Shown here one piece after another: positions 32,158 through 42,444 of a stretch of DNA of 64,000 bases. A program made the position numbers and the translations under genes. How positions within the stretch are numbered: position 1 is the stretch's first letter; the number at the start of each line of letters is the position of its first letter. Under the pieces are notes generated by a model that was not told where the DNA came from, searched no databases, and saw only the letters and a list, made by a program, of their open reading frames with translations. The stretch covers positions 49,485,379 to 49,549,378 of the forward strand of contig OY979716.1 of the NCBI GenBank assembly GCA_963855995.1. The letters are read 5' to 3'. Source of the DNA: Muricea muricata (Eukaryota > Cnidaria > Anthozoa > Malacalcyonacea > Plexauridae).

Positions 32158-32787
32158 ATGGAAAGCCGAATTGGTAAGCATTTAATATCAATTATTTTAT
32201 TTTTTTGTATTTGTAGTTCTATAAGTCCACTTTCATTTTTTATCTTTTAGACACTTCATGCAAATGTAATCATTTGTAATAAACTGTGTATACAACTAAC
32301 TACATACGTGAACAAATTATTAACATAAATATGGAAAAACGGAAAATATTTATTAACCATAAAGTAAAATCTCATTGTTTTTTTCTCATATTTTAGATAC
32401 ATGTTCCCTGTGTAATGGGTTTATAGTAAAACCGGCATGCGGACATGTGCTGCATGCTAACGAAATGGAGCAATTCCTCCTAAATTTTAATGAAGCATTT
32501 TCCTGCCCCACATGTAGGCAAGTCTTAGCATATACCTATATTGTTTTATGCATAAGAATAATTAATTTCGCAGCATTATTTTGTAACGTGAAGTCTGACA
32601 GTTCATTGTTTTCGTTTTAGAGCTCCTGATCCGGAAACGGATGAATTATTTAAAGACCCCACTTTTTGGTTAAATTTAATGGCGTATGTATTTCCTTAAT
32701 AAACTATATCATCTCCTAAAAGCTTGGAATATTAACATTATTTTACTTGTCTTTTACAGAGTAATTGGTGAAGTCTTATTCAATTAG
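32158..32787 (+). CDS. RING-like zinc-finger protein with three introns
   Basis: Exons 32158-32173, 32397-32517, 32621-32683 and 32760-32787 join in frame to MESRIDTCSLCNGFIV, PACGHVLHANEMEQFL, AFSCPTCRAPDPETDE, LFKDPTFWLNLMAVIG and EVLFN. The CxxC, CGHxxH and CPTC spacing is that of a compact RING finger. The second intron starts GC rather than GT (GCAAGT), an accepted minor donor; the others are GT-AG. The total is about 75 residues. RING proteins are usually ubiquitin ligases, and in large DNA viruses they often counter host defences; for this gene that is inference. It lies on the plus strand near the right end and has no visible lesion. Confidence 0.6.
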
Positions 32788-32939
32788 TTTATGCACCATA
32801 AAATGTCCTTAATTTATATATATATATATATATAATCATTTTGTAAAAGTATAGCTGTATAAAATAAAACTGATAACTACAATAGTTCCCGAGTTTTAGT
32901 TTTAAGTTTTTTTCGTTCTCTTGAACAAAGTTCTTTCCT
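32788..32939. other. Short spacer with (TA)n tract
   Basis: Contains about 18 bases of alternating TA at 32816-32835 and an AATAAA on the plus strand at 32862. No gene. Confidence 0.5.
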
Positions 32940-33323
32940 CTAGTCTTGACATGTGTACTCCAAAAGTTCAAGCCCATTTACTGTTGGTTTCATATCTTGT
33001 AAACTGTTCATAAAATTCTGGACAATTGTCGCTTCAGACACAGAATTCACTGCTTCATCAAAATATAAACACATCCGTTCATCCACTTCCATCATCAAAC
33101 AATCATGCTGACGTTGCGAAGGATGATCAATAAGACAACCATTGCAGTATTCCGTTACTAAGACCATGACACGGGATGCAGTTTCCTCTGCGTAACACTT
33201 CAACAATTTTTCTTCAATCATTATTTGACGATTGCTTAAAAAATTTTCTAAGTGACTTATGTCCATTGGTACTATCTTCTTAAGGTTATCACTTTGAAAA
33301 GCCATTTTGCAAACAAAAAACAC
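32940..33323 (-). CDS. Small Cys/His Polinton protein
   Basis: Open frame of 127 codons. The likely start is the internal MAFQSDNLKKIVPMD at 33305. A cluster YCNGCLIDHPSQRQHDCLM provides two Cys, two His and another Cys in a short span, a possible zinc site. The rest is acidic and helical (MIEEKLLKCYAEETASRVMV). I recall comparable short proteins with an HPSQxxHDC core in other Polintons, with no known function. It is transcribed away from the right terminal repeat, mirroring the small gene at the left end. Confidence 0.6.
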   Translation of the reverse strand: MFFVCKMAFQSDNLKKIVPMDISHLENFLSNRQIMIEEKLLKCYAEETASRVMVLVTEYCNGCLIDHPSQRQHDCLMMEVDERMCLYFDEAVNSVSEATIVQNFMNSLQDMKPTVNGLELLEYTCQD

Positions 33324-33419
33324 GTCTACACGGTAGCAATTGCTAAATTAGACTAAAGAGTAAACGAATAACAGGTCACCTTGAAAAGCCATTTTGCAAG
33401 CAAAAATATTAAAACCTGA

Positions 33420-33553
33420 CGCATAGCGCAGGTATTTCCGGTCAACATGCGCGCGCCACGGTATACACATCATAGCCTGGTAACTAACTGACACGGGTAA
33501 GAGCTCCTGAAAAAATGCTGACGTAAGTGTTCTATACCTGCACCATACCTACT
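33420..33553 (-). repeat. Polinton right terminal inverted repeat (134 bp)
   Basis: Inverted copy of 18414-18547, ending in ACT just before the ACCATT duplication at 33554-33559. Just inside it, at about 33376-33407, is a copy of the first codons of the neighbouring small gene (TTGAAAAGCCATTTTGCAA, also at 33292-33314), a local duplication. Confidence 0.95.
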
Positions 33554-34649
33554 ACCATTGCTTTGAAGCTCTTTCGTTTTCTTCAGAGGACATTTCTTTA
33601 AACGATTTACTCTAATTGTACCACATGCAAGAATACCCTTTTGCTGCAAATACAACATCAGGTCAAGAGTGCTGAAAGAGTTGTCAAAAAACAGCTTGTG
33701 ACCAGCATTTGTTGGTAGTGATTCACAGAGCTTAGCAACAACTTGTGCAGACTTTGAAAGCTTTGTACCTTCTTCATTTTCTTCAAGCACTTCATCTTTC
33801 CCAGCATATATGTAAAGGGTCATACATGAATCCTGATGAACCAGCTCGAACCAAGTTTTTAAACCCCCACTTTACTGGCTTCTTTGGGTTATACTGCCAA
33901 ATCTTACTGTATTTGGTTTTTGATGGAATGATCTGTTCATCTACTGAATGATTTTGTTCTGGACGCACTTTTCTACAATTTGCAGCAACTGCTTCCACAA
34001 TACAACGGACTTTGAATAACTTATCTGGATTATTCTTATCACTGACCATGTTGTCAACAAAATGTAGATATCGCCGTAACTTTTCAAATCTCTTTCTTGG
34101 CATGATATCTGCTAGTGAAGGATACCACAGCTCATTTGACCAATAATGAGTATACGATGGAAGTGCAATGATACCCATCTTCATATGCATCCCTATAAAC
34201 TGCTCAATTTCAGTAGGACTAGTGTTCACACTTGCCCCACTTTTTTGAACACTATATAGATTAGTTTGCTCTACTACCAAGTTTTGTAGCTTGTCAGACC
34301 AAAACAGTTTGAAATAGTCTAAGACTGACAACTCTTCAGCTTCTTCCTTTTCCATTGCAAAGTTTGCAGCTTCATAATGAATGTCTCTTTTCTTCCATCG
34401 AAAGGCTTGGGTGGTCCCATCCTCATCACTCTTGTCGTCGTTCTCCCCTTCGCTGCTATCACCATCCTCCGAGCTTTGCATTTCCTCCTCACCACTATCA
34501 TCATCTTCTAAATTTGGTTCTTCAGGTTGGAACAGGTCATTTTCATCATCTTCATCAGAGCTCAACTCAGACAGATCTGAGTTGTCACCACTGATAATCA
34601 TTGACATTGCATCAACAACATTGAATCTATCCTTATCCCTTGCTGCCAT
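33554..34649 (-). pseudogene. piggyBac transposase, N-terminal half
   Basis: Starts MAARDKDRFNVVDAMSM (34649) with a long acidic segment (DSGEEEMQSSEDGDSSEGE). The DDE domain then begins: IEQFIGMHMKMGIIALPSYT, YWSNELWYPSLADIM, RFEKLRRYLHFVDN, and HSVDEQIIPSKTKYS with the first catalytic Asp. At about 33810-33820 one extra C shifts the frame. The continuation gives YIYAGKDEV, then HKLFFDNSFSTLDL with the second catalytic Asp, and ends where the Polinton starts. The third Asp is 15 kb away in the C-terminal half. The gene therefore had a frame change in addition to the insertion. Confidence 0.85.
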
Positions 34650-35835
34650 CTTGTTTCCTCTTATGAAAAATACATATTATCTATTATTTACCTGCTATTT
34701 ATTTGATAATATTTATAAGTGATCAACAAAAGGACAGAGTAGGGTGTATTTAGCATGTTCCCTTATGTACACATGGGCCCAGCAGTTTTCAGAAAAACAC
34801 AGTATACAAAGAAACACCTTATATGACATGTCTGGAAACCAGTATAAATATTTCACTCCAGAAATGTAAATTCTTGCAGTTAATGTTTTGAGGACATTCT
34901 ATGTGATTGTAACTGCGGGCTCACACATTGCGTGAGAGACTGGGGTTTAAGTGAGCTTTTTGGCGTGAAAAGAACAGACTCAGTGCAGGACGAATGGATG
35001 ATGTGCGAGTGTCAGATTATAGAGAGTAATTCGTTTTACGTCTTGTAGTTCAAGTAGAAACAGTGATTTACTATCAATATTGAATCCTTTACGTTTTAAT
35101 AAATATTTTATTTCAATATTCACAGCGTGCGTCTCATTGTAACGAACTGCTTGATCACTTGTCAGTGTTATAAACGAACAATCTCGGCGACAGAGCTGAC
35201 ACATAATCTGCGATAGAAACAGCCGGGAGCTATAGTGATATTATTGTAATATATTCATCATTATTCTGTAGCTTGTGCAAAAAATTCTGACATTATTTAC
35301 ACCTTGAAAATATATAAATATCTAATAGTATGACTAATATCTTTACCAGTACTTGGCAATGTTGCCATGTGGCAACAAATACATATTCAAATCATAGGAC
35401 ATAGACAAAATATCATTCATACTAAAAAACCTGTTGATCAAAATCTGTATGATATCCCCCTAAAATCCACCAAAAATAAAACTTACCAAAATTTATAGTA
35501 ATCGCAGGGTACTACGACTTTCATCAGAGATTTTGCTTGCCAAAAATCACTTCAAATTCCCTTTATTTTAGCGTATTTATTTACCCTTTGCCGGTACTTT
35601 TGGCAGCCATCTTGAATAATATATATTTTAACTTGCATTGTGTTATGGGACACATTCTTTTGGTCACTTAGTAACAGCTATAGAAATGAATTTACATTTG
35701 TTGCCATATGGCAACTGCGCCAAATAAATTACATGAAATGTAAATTTTCAAATTTTTGTGCAAAGAAGCTTTGTTGTATTTTCATGTTCGAATTTTGGCA
35801 GACCATGATGAAAGTGTTCTGTTGTTCATGAACAA
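34650..35835. other. piggyBac subterminal region and adjoining non-coding DNA
   Basis: No gene recognised. Contains the right subterminal palindrome of the piggyBac (35361-35376). A further piggyBac-type end follows: CCCTTTGCCGGTACTTTTGG from 35584, preceded by TTTA instead of TTAA, with its own palindrome GTTGCCATATGGCAAC at 35700-35715. This second end points to the right, so it belongs to another, truncated copy. Confidence 0.55.
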
Positions 35836-36743
35836 GTGAACACAGCAGATGTAAACTATGGGGAGACAGACTTGTACAATGCATCCAACCAAAATCAGCA
35901 AGAAGAGAGAACTGTCCACATTCACAAGCGCACTGGAGTTCATCTGACTCGAAAGCGCAAGCGTAACCCAGCTAGCTGGAAAAGGAACATTCGAAAGAAC
36001 AAAAGACAAGCCGGAGAGAAATATATTAACAGACGTGGAAATGAACAAGCTGCAAGGTCTGTAAAAACAAAGAAAGACTGTAGTAAATGCAAGTTTAGAT
36101 GTAGTTGTAATTTTAGTGAGGCAGATAGGTCTGCTATTTTCAATGAATTTTGGAAAATGAGTGACAATGAAAAACTGCACTTCTATGGAAAGACAACCAC
36201 CCAACAACCAACAAAATCAAAAGCTGGAACAACTAACCAAAAGGAAAATAGCATAAGCTATAGCCTTCCCCTGAATGCCAAAAATGTTCATGTTTGTAAA
36301 GTATTTTACTTAAACCACATTGGACATCAACCACAAACGAGTACAATTATACCATGCTAGTAAACAGAGAATGTGTGGAACACCAACAGATTTGGAGTGG
36401 GGAAAGAGTGCAAACAATGCATTTCCACAAGAAGTCAAGGATGGAATTCGTGCACACATAAATTCTTTACCTTGCGTGGAGTCCCACTACAACAGAGAAA
36501 ACACAAAAAAAGAATACTTAGCAGAAGGTCTGAATGTTACCATTCTACATGAAGAATATGTCAAACAGTGTGCCAGTAATGGAGTCACACCGGCTAAGAT
36601 CCATCTGTACCGCCAAATCTTCAATAACAAATTTAATATTACATTCCATGTACCTAAGAAGGATAGATGTGATACTTGTGAGGCAATGAAGATCCAGAAT
36701 AATCAAACTGATGAAAAGCAGCAAAGTTTTGAAGATCGCTTAA
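35836..36743 (+). pseudogene. Transposase-like gene, 5' part (interrupted)
   Basis: Two overlapping frames. 35836-36360 gives RKRKRNPASWKRNIRKNKRQ, KKDCSKCKFRCSCNFSEADR and NAKNVHVCKVFYLNHIG. Then, after a frame change near 36340, 36343-36743 gives LPCVESHYNRENTKKEYLAE and NITFHVPKKDRCDTCEAMK. This arrangement (basic RKRNPxxWKRN, Cys cluster, PCxESHYxR, KxDxCxxC) is typical of a very widespread invertebrate family of transposase-like genes annotated only as uncharacterised. The gene is cut at TTAA (36740-36743) by the element 36744-39561 and resumes at 39566. Superfamily uncertain; a Sola-type element is one possibility. Confidence 0.65.
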
Positions 36744-39561
36744 GGTGGTCATCTCCTCTTCATAACTAATTTTTGGTCATTTTCTCAAAAAAAATTTTTT
36801 GGTGGTTTTGAGTCCCTTAACTATTGTACTTTAAGACTGCATGGCTTATTTTTCCATAAAATTATTAAACAAGGCAAAAAAAGCTTTTAAAGTCACCTTG
36901 TTTAAAAAATTACCCCATAGCAACGCCTTAGCAACGCATTTGGGTACAAAATTTGCTGAAAATTTCGTCCAAAAATCGTCTCCAACCAGTTGATATATAT
37001 TTCTACTTTTGGTGTATGAAATTTAGAGTCTTTTGACTAAGCTACATTGTGATTGGTTGCTTTTGGGAAGCCATGGCAACTTGATTTCTTTGTCTTTCTT
37101 CTGATCGATCGCTTTAGCAGTTTACCTGTAAAAGTCGTCTACAAAACCGTCGTTTTTTTAATATTCCAAGTCGAAAAGTTGCTGTTTTAGTTTCCCAAAG
37201 ATTTCTTTTGTTATTTGGGTTGTAATTTAAAGTCTATAAATGGGAAATAATCAGAACAGAAGCAGGAAACGCAAAAGAAAGGCGCCCTCCAAAATGGCAA
37301 AGAAATTCAAACATGGCGACGAACCTCGTGCCAAAGATGCTGGACCTTCAGGAGCAAAAATTAGTGCGCAGACAGCAAAGATTGGTGCTAATTCTGTAAA
37401 TATGGATGCTGTAAGGGAAGGGACAGTATTTATGGATTTATCGATCTTATTTGGTGTTTTCGACAATATTCTGAAGTGTCCTGACTGCAGGGAAGAAATG
37501 AAGTCACATGTTGACATGAGGAAAAAACATGGATATGCGCATTATATTTCTTTGCAGTGTGTGGCATGCGACTGGAAGTATTGTTTCAACACTTCAAAAA
37601 AGCAAGGGCAGTCCTATGAAGTCAATGTTCGAGCTGTCCTAGCCTTCAGAGAAATTGGTAAAGGACACAGTGCCATGACAACTTTCAGCAAAGTTCTCAA
37701 TATGCCTGCTCCACCAAGACGTGCCAACTTCACAAAGATTCAAAATAAGAAGCTTTTACCAGCAGTGAAGCAATGTGCCAATGACAGTATGGTTAACAAT
37801 GCTATGCATGTCAGAGAAATTATTGAAAATGATGCTGGAGAGTGTGGAATATCAATAGATGGTACATGGCAGAAGCGCGGTTATTCATCACACAATGGTG
37901 TCGTCACAGCAATTTCCCTTGACACAAAAAAGTGCCTTGATGTTGAAGTCATGTCCGACAAGTGCCAGCAATGTCTGAAATGGAGCAAAAAGCAGAATGA
38001 CCCAAAATATGAAGAATGGAAGGCCAACCACCAATGTAAGATCAACCACACAGGAAGTTCTGGCAGCATGGAGACAGCTGGTGCTCTGAGGATCTTTGAA
38101 AGGTCAGAAGCCAGCAGAGGATTGAAATATAAAGATATGCTTGGAGATGGTGATTCTTCTACTTATAGTGCAATCTTAGAATGCAAACCATATGGAGAGG
38201 ACTGCATACCAAATAAGTTAGAATGTATTGGGCATGTCCAGAAGCGAGTTGGAAGCAGACTGCGGAGGCTGAAGAGTACCAACAAAGGCAGAAAACTCTC
38301 TGATGGTAAAGGAATATCGGGAAAAGGTCGTCTGACTACTGGAAAGATGGATGTATTACAAAATTACTATGGTTTGGCAATTAGAGGAAACCTTGATAGT
38401 GTTGAAGAAATGGGCAAGGCTGTAAAGGCGTCTCTCTTTCATGTCGCTTCAACAGAAGATAATCCGCAACATCATCTTTGTCCGAAAGGAAAGGATAGTT
38501 GGTGTGGCTATCAAAGAGATTCAAAAACATACAAACATAAGAATGGTATCCCAAAGCCTATTGTGGAGTTGGTGGAGCCCATATTTGATGATTTGGCTGA
38601 CTCAGCCTTGTTAACAAAGTGCACCCATGGCTTGACACAGAATCCAAATGAATGCCTAAACGGGATCATCTGGGACAGATGTCCAAAGAATACATATGTG
38701 GAACAGGAAACTGTGGCTCTGGCCACCTACTTAGCAGTTCTGAAGTTTAATGATGGGGACATTTCTTGCATTAAAGTTCTACAAGATTTGGATATTGAGC
38801 CGGGTTTGTTCACCTGTAAAGGTGCCCAAGACTGTGACCGAGCAAGAATAAAGTTGTCAGGTCGAAAGAGCACTGAGAAGGTGAAATCCAGGAGGAAAAC
38901 CCTGAGACACCTTAGGAAGAAGTTTCTGGACAATGCTGAGGACAGGGAAGGGGTTACCTATGAAGCAGGTAGCTTCTAGACTCAGTAGGTTGTATGAACA
39001 ACATGAACGAAAACTTTAGATTGGATTTTCTCATTTTCACATTTTGACATGTGTAAGCGATCTTTGGGACACTATAACATTGTAACTATTTATTGCAGAG
39101 GATTCATATTTGGCACACTTACTAATTGTAACATCCTCTATTATGTGAAACTCTTTTTTTTTCAATACTGTTCATTCCTAATGAATAACAAGGGGATTTG
39201 CCTAAAATTTACCGGATTAAAAGTTGCAAAAATTGAGAAATCTCAATATTTGAGTCTAATTTTTTAAAAAAAATATTTCATGAAAATTAAAGAGTTTCAC
39301 ATAATAGATCAAATTGTAAGCTTTTCAAAAATATATAATTTATCTTGTTCTGATTACTGGTTCTTGAGATATCATGTTTACGACGCTGAGCAATTATGGG
39401 TTAATTAACAGCCGCCATATTGGATAATTAGGGTAATTAATGACTTTGTGAAAAAATTTTTGCCTTGGTCATTTTCTGTCACCTGTCCCTTCCAAAAAAT
39501 GATATTTTTGCATAAATCTGCTTTAAAATGAAAAAAAAAATTTTAAGAGGGGATGACCACC
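36744..39561. mobile_element. TTAA-inserting transposon with intact ORF (2,818 bp)
   Basis: TTAA at 36740-36743 and 39562-39565 flank inverted ends GGTGGTCATCTCCTCTT and, from the right, GGTGGTCATCCCCTCTT (one mismatch in 17). Removing the element with one TTAA joins the two halves of the host gene in the correct frame, which gives strong support for the borders. It carries one intronless gene (37240-38979). A 2.8-kb size, one intact ORF and well-preserved ends point to a young, possibly active copy. Confidence 0.92.
37240..38979 (+). CDS. Intact transposase with Mutator-like/Kolobok-like core, 579 aa
   Basis: Single-exon frame MGNNQNRSRKRKRKAPSK with a basic nuclear-localisation N-terminus. 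A CPDCREEMKSH...CVACDW zinc-finger-like segment follows at about residues 80-110. The catalytic region has GISIDGTWQKRGYSSHNGVV (first Asp), CQQCLKWSKK and HQCKINHTGSSGSMETAGA, then LGDGDSSTY (second Asp). HGLTQNPNECLNGIIWDRCP holds the likely catalytic Glu. The GTWQKRGY and NHxGSSxxME signatures are those of the Mutator-like transposase domain common in insects and cnidarians; the TTAA duplication argues for Kolobok kinship. No stop or frame change in 579 codons. It should catalyse excision and insertion of its own element. Confidence 0.85.
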   Translation: MGNNQNRSRKRKRKAPSKMAKKFKHGDEPRAKDAGPSGAKISAQTAKIGANSVNMDAVREGTVFMDLSILFGVFDNILKCPDCREEMKSHVDMRKKHGYAHYISLQCVACDWKYCFNTSKKQGQSYEVNVRAVLAFREIGKGHSAMTTFSKVLNMPAPPRRANFTKIQNKKLLPAVKQCANDSMVNNAMHVREIIENDAGECGISIDGTWQKRGYSSHNGVVTAISLDTKKCLDVEVMSDKCQQCLKWSKKQNDPKYEEWKANHQCKINHTGSSGSMETAGALRIFERSEASRGLKYKDMLGDGDSSTYSAILECKPYGEDCIPNKLECIGHVQKRVGSRLRRLKSTNKGRKLSDGKGISGKGRLTTGKMDVLQNYYGLAIRGNLDSVEEMGKAVKASLFHVASTEDNPQHHLCPKGKDSWCGYQRDSKTYKHKNGIPKPIVELVEPIFDDLADSALLTKCTHGLTQNPNECLNGIIWDRCPKNTYVEQETVALATYLAVLKFNDGDISCIKVLQDLDIEPGLFTCKGAQDCDRARIKLSGRKSTEKVKSRRKTLRHLRKKFLDNAEDREGVTYEAGSF

Positions 39562-39565
39562 TTAA

Positions 39566-40470
39566 GAGGGAAAGAAGAAACCAAGATTGAACGAGATATA
39601 GATCGAAAGGACAATACTAAATTTACAGTATGCTTTGATTTGAAAAATGTTTTTGCTTTACCAACAGCTGAAGTATCAAATTTTTTCTATAAAAGAAAGC
39701 TTAATGTGTACTTCATGACAGCTCACTGTTCTGCAGATAAGAGAGGATATGGGGCGATGTGGCATGAAGGACAAAGTGGCCGAACTGGGAATGACATGGC
39801 TAGTTCTGTTCTGAAAATCTCAGAAGCTGCTGTCAAAGAAAACTCTGAGGATCCAAGGTTAAAGAACATAACTTTGTGGAGTGACTCTTGTGTCCCTCAA
39901 AACCGAAACAGCTTTTTTTCCACTGCTATAAAACTGTTCTTCAAGAATCATCCCAATACTGTGTCTATAGAACACAAGTATTGTGAGCCTGGCCATTCTA
40001 CCATCCAAGAAGTGGACAATCTGCATAGCCAGATTGAGGCAGTGTGTCGTCATAGTGAGATATATAGCCCTGTTGGATTGTTGCAAATGTTGAAGAAAGG
40101 CCACAGAAGCAAACCTTTAAAGATCATCCAAATGAGATCCCAAGATTTTAAAGACTTTGGATCTATTGCTCGAAGAGGAAAGTATGACAGGGTGCCATTC
40201 ACCAAAGTTAAAAGTCTCTTGTACAAGAAAGTTGAACCCAAGATCCTTTGCTACAAGACCAATTTCTCAGAAGAATGGGTAACACAGAATGTGCTGGAGG
40301 ATAGTTTGTCAACAAGAAATAAAGTGAAGAACAATGTTCGATTTGAAGTTCCTGACCCTGCCATTGAAAAACCTGTTGAAGGTCTTAGCCAAGCTAAGAA
40401 AGGAGATATCAGGTCCATGTTAAGGTTCATGCCTGCCAGTGACAAGGAGTTCATGTCACTGCTTGCGTAA
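39566..40470 (+). pseudogene. Transposase-like gene, 3' part (interrupted)
   Basis: Continues the gene of 35836-36743 after the inserted element: RGKEETKIERDIDRKDNTKF, CFDLKNVFALPTAEVSNFFY, then WSDSCVPQNRNSFFSTAIKL and EPGHSTIQEVDNLHSQIEAV, ending with SLLA at the stop in 40468-40470. The SDxCxxQNRN and EPGHSxxExDxxHSxIE motifs hold the acidic residues expected of a DDE-type enzyme and define the family. A helical C-terminus follows. This part has no lesion of its own; the gene is inactive because of the insertion and the upstream frame change. Confidence 0.7.
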
Positions 40471-42410
40471 AAGGAACTAAGACTCTTCTGTAAATTAGAA
40501 AAACAAGTACAGTAACACAGAAACTATTACAGTGCATTGTGCACTTTTTACTCCTGAACCTTTTGACATAGATATGCTTAAGTTATAAGTAGAATAGAAA
40601 GTAGTAAAAGTTTTATATTTTATTAATATGTTTGCCATTCTTTTAACTATGCAGCAAAATAGATTGAGCATGCAGTACGTTTGTCTTAAAACCACCCAAA
40701 AAATAATGAAATAGTCGGTTAAAAGTGATATTTGCAATGTTCAAAAGAGGCTGGACTGTTTAGAATAAGCTTAAAAGTAAATTTGTAGAAATTGAGAAAT
40801 AAATAATACCAGATGGACCTTTGTGACTCTAATTTTCAAAAAAATTCAGCGTCACAAAGGTCTATCTCTTAAAGTAGTGCTGCTGTTTCTCAGAACTCAT
40901 GCTGGGTAGAAAGATGCAAATAGTTGTATTTAATCATTCTTACTGTATAATATTAGTATGTGAAAATTATTTCAAATTAAATTGTGTTTTGTTTCATTTA
41001 TGAGCCTGCCAACTTTCATTTGCATTTTTCTTAAAACTTGCTGAAGCACAGATAGACTGTGTTAACCCTCAGCTGACGCAATGTTGTACCCAAGATTTAT
41101 ATAAATTATGAAGTATAATCTCTCAGCACTGTTAGAACACCATGTGGATATTCAAAAAGGCTTTACCTACTGTAGGTGCCCACTTGGTTCCCATATACTT
41201 TAAAATTAACAAGCCAAGTGACTTTTATTGGTACCAGCATAAATAAAATTGTATTGATTGATGTACAATATCAGGCCAGCCCAATAATTTTTTCATGGAA
41301 GTACTGTACAAAGTCACATGTAGTTTGATTTACCTTAATGAGCATCTCTGCAAATTTCATGACATAAACTCCACAGTCTGTCGAGTTGGGTTGCTGTGGC
41401 ACCTAAATTATGTGATTTAAGAAGAAGATGGAATGATTGATGATGTGACATTTCATTTGAGTGATATTCAACATTATCCTTAAGCCTATCCCTAAGTACA
41501 AATGACCAGTGTATGAAGATTGAAATACTTACCAAGGGGTAAACAATCCTATTGCTCTTAAAATCATGTGCAGGTCTATTTCGAACTGTCCATTCTACAT
41601 TTGAGTATCTAAAGGATAATGAATTCACGTGCATTTAAGTTTGTGATAAACCTAATCATAATGCAATCAGAGGTTTTAATTAAGTTACTGCAGCATGCTA
41701 AATTAACATCTAATAATATTTATTAATGTTTTCCCTTGGAAATAGAAATATGAACAACAAGAATGTATTCCTAAGTGTGACCTTTAAAATATTAGTCTTG
41801 AACATGATTAGTATTAACCTGATTATAGTGTCTGTTGTATGGCGATGACATGTTGTAACCAATCCTGGTCTCGTTGTGCAGTTCATTGAGTCAAATACAA
41901 CTATTGCTGTGCTATGAAAATACAGACCAAATGAATTAATTTTACTGTAATCTGAACAGAAAAAATAGTTAGAATATAAGTGGGGCACACCATTCTCTGT
42001 AACTCATTACTCACTAATTGTTTAAAAATAAATAATTCAATATATAATAATAATAACAGAGTGCCAAATATCATTGAATAATCCAAAAAGTTACCAATTT
42101 TATTTCTATGTTTACTAATATTGTATGATATATCTGCTTAGTTGAGCATCTGGTATACCTTGACGCCAGTTCCTTATCAGACTCACATGTTTTGTTGCAG
42201 TTAACTATAAGAGTCTAAGAGTATAAATGTTAGCATTTTTCTAACATTTGCACATTTTTGGTAAAAAACAGAATCGGACAGAACCCTGGAAGAATCATAT
42301 TGTATTAATGTATTTAATTACCCTTTATTGACAGGTATTAGAACCATATCCTTGCTCCAATTATTTTCCTTCCTAGTGAATGATTTTGCACACTCCCAAA
42401 GTTCTCTGCT
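40471..42410. other. Mostly non-coding, small hairpin and doubtful exon scraps
   Basis: A hairpin with arms GATGGACCTTTGTGAC (40812-40827) and GTCACAAAGGTCTATC (40851-40866) looks like a tiny MITE remnant. TTAACCCTCAGCTGACG at 41073 resembles a TTAA-type transposon end. Minus-strand frames at 41335-41634 (FVLRDRLKDNVEYHSNEMSH) and 41830-41890 (ELHNETRIGYNMSSPYNRHY) look compositionally like exons, but I cannot assign them to a family. Confidence 0.4.
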
Positions 42411-42419
42411 TGGAAAAAA
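42411..42419. repeat. Left 9-bp target-site duplication (TGGAAAAAA)
   Basis: Repeated exactly at 51399-51407. A 9-bp duplication is diagnostic of Mutator-like elements. Confidence 0.85.
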
Positions 42420-42444
42420 GGCATCGTTTAAAACGCGGAACACA

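Larger units (their letters stand above)
18414..33553. mobile_element. Complete Polinton/Maverick element (15,140 bp)
   Basis: It is bounded by 134-bp terminal inverted repeats that begin AGTAGGTATGG and are identical as read, with 6-bp duplications outside. Plus-strand genes run 18718-23787 (two small proteins, integrase, minor capsid, basic protein, major capsid, protease). Minus-strand genes run 31395-23906 (GRF protein, polymerase, ATPase, two structural-type small proteins), so the two blocks converge near 23.85 kb. A small RING-like gene (+) and a small Cys/His protein (-) lie by the right end. This is the canonical self-synthesising, capsid-encoding type of element (polintovirus hypothesis). 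Integrase, polymerase, both capsid genes and the GRF gene contain stops or frame changes, so this copy could not move or make particles on its own unless the lesions are sequencing errors. Confidence 0.95.
17328..35510 (-). mobile_element. piggyBac element interrupted by a Polinton
   Basis: The left end is TTAA (17324-17327) followed by CCCTTTATCTGGCAAA, a piggyBac-type terminus. The subterminal palindrome GTTGCCATATGGCAAC at 17460-17475 has an inverted partner at 35361-35376 (one base changed), and the bases beside the two palindromes also match in inverted orientation. The transposase is encoded on the minus strand in two halves, 33554-34649 and 17705-18413, separated by the 15,140-bp Polinton. 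The right terminus should lie about 135 bp beyond the right palindrome, near 35510, but the terminal bases are degraded there and I cannot place it exactly. Confidence 0.7.

Noticed and set aside
34319..34722. Ser/His-rich plus-strand frames opposite the piggyBac N-terminus
   Set aside because: They are the complement of the acidic Glu/Asp codon run in the transposase. Low complexity explains them.
35836..36360. Separate nuclear basic protein gene
   Set aside because: The motifs continue in another frame (36343-36743) and after the inserted element, so this is the 5' part of one broken transposase-like gene.
41335..41988. Minus-strand exon-like frames as a host gene
   Set aside because: Composition is suggestive but no family motif, start or consistent splice frame could be established.
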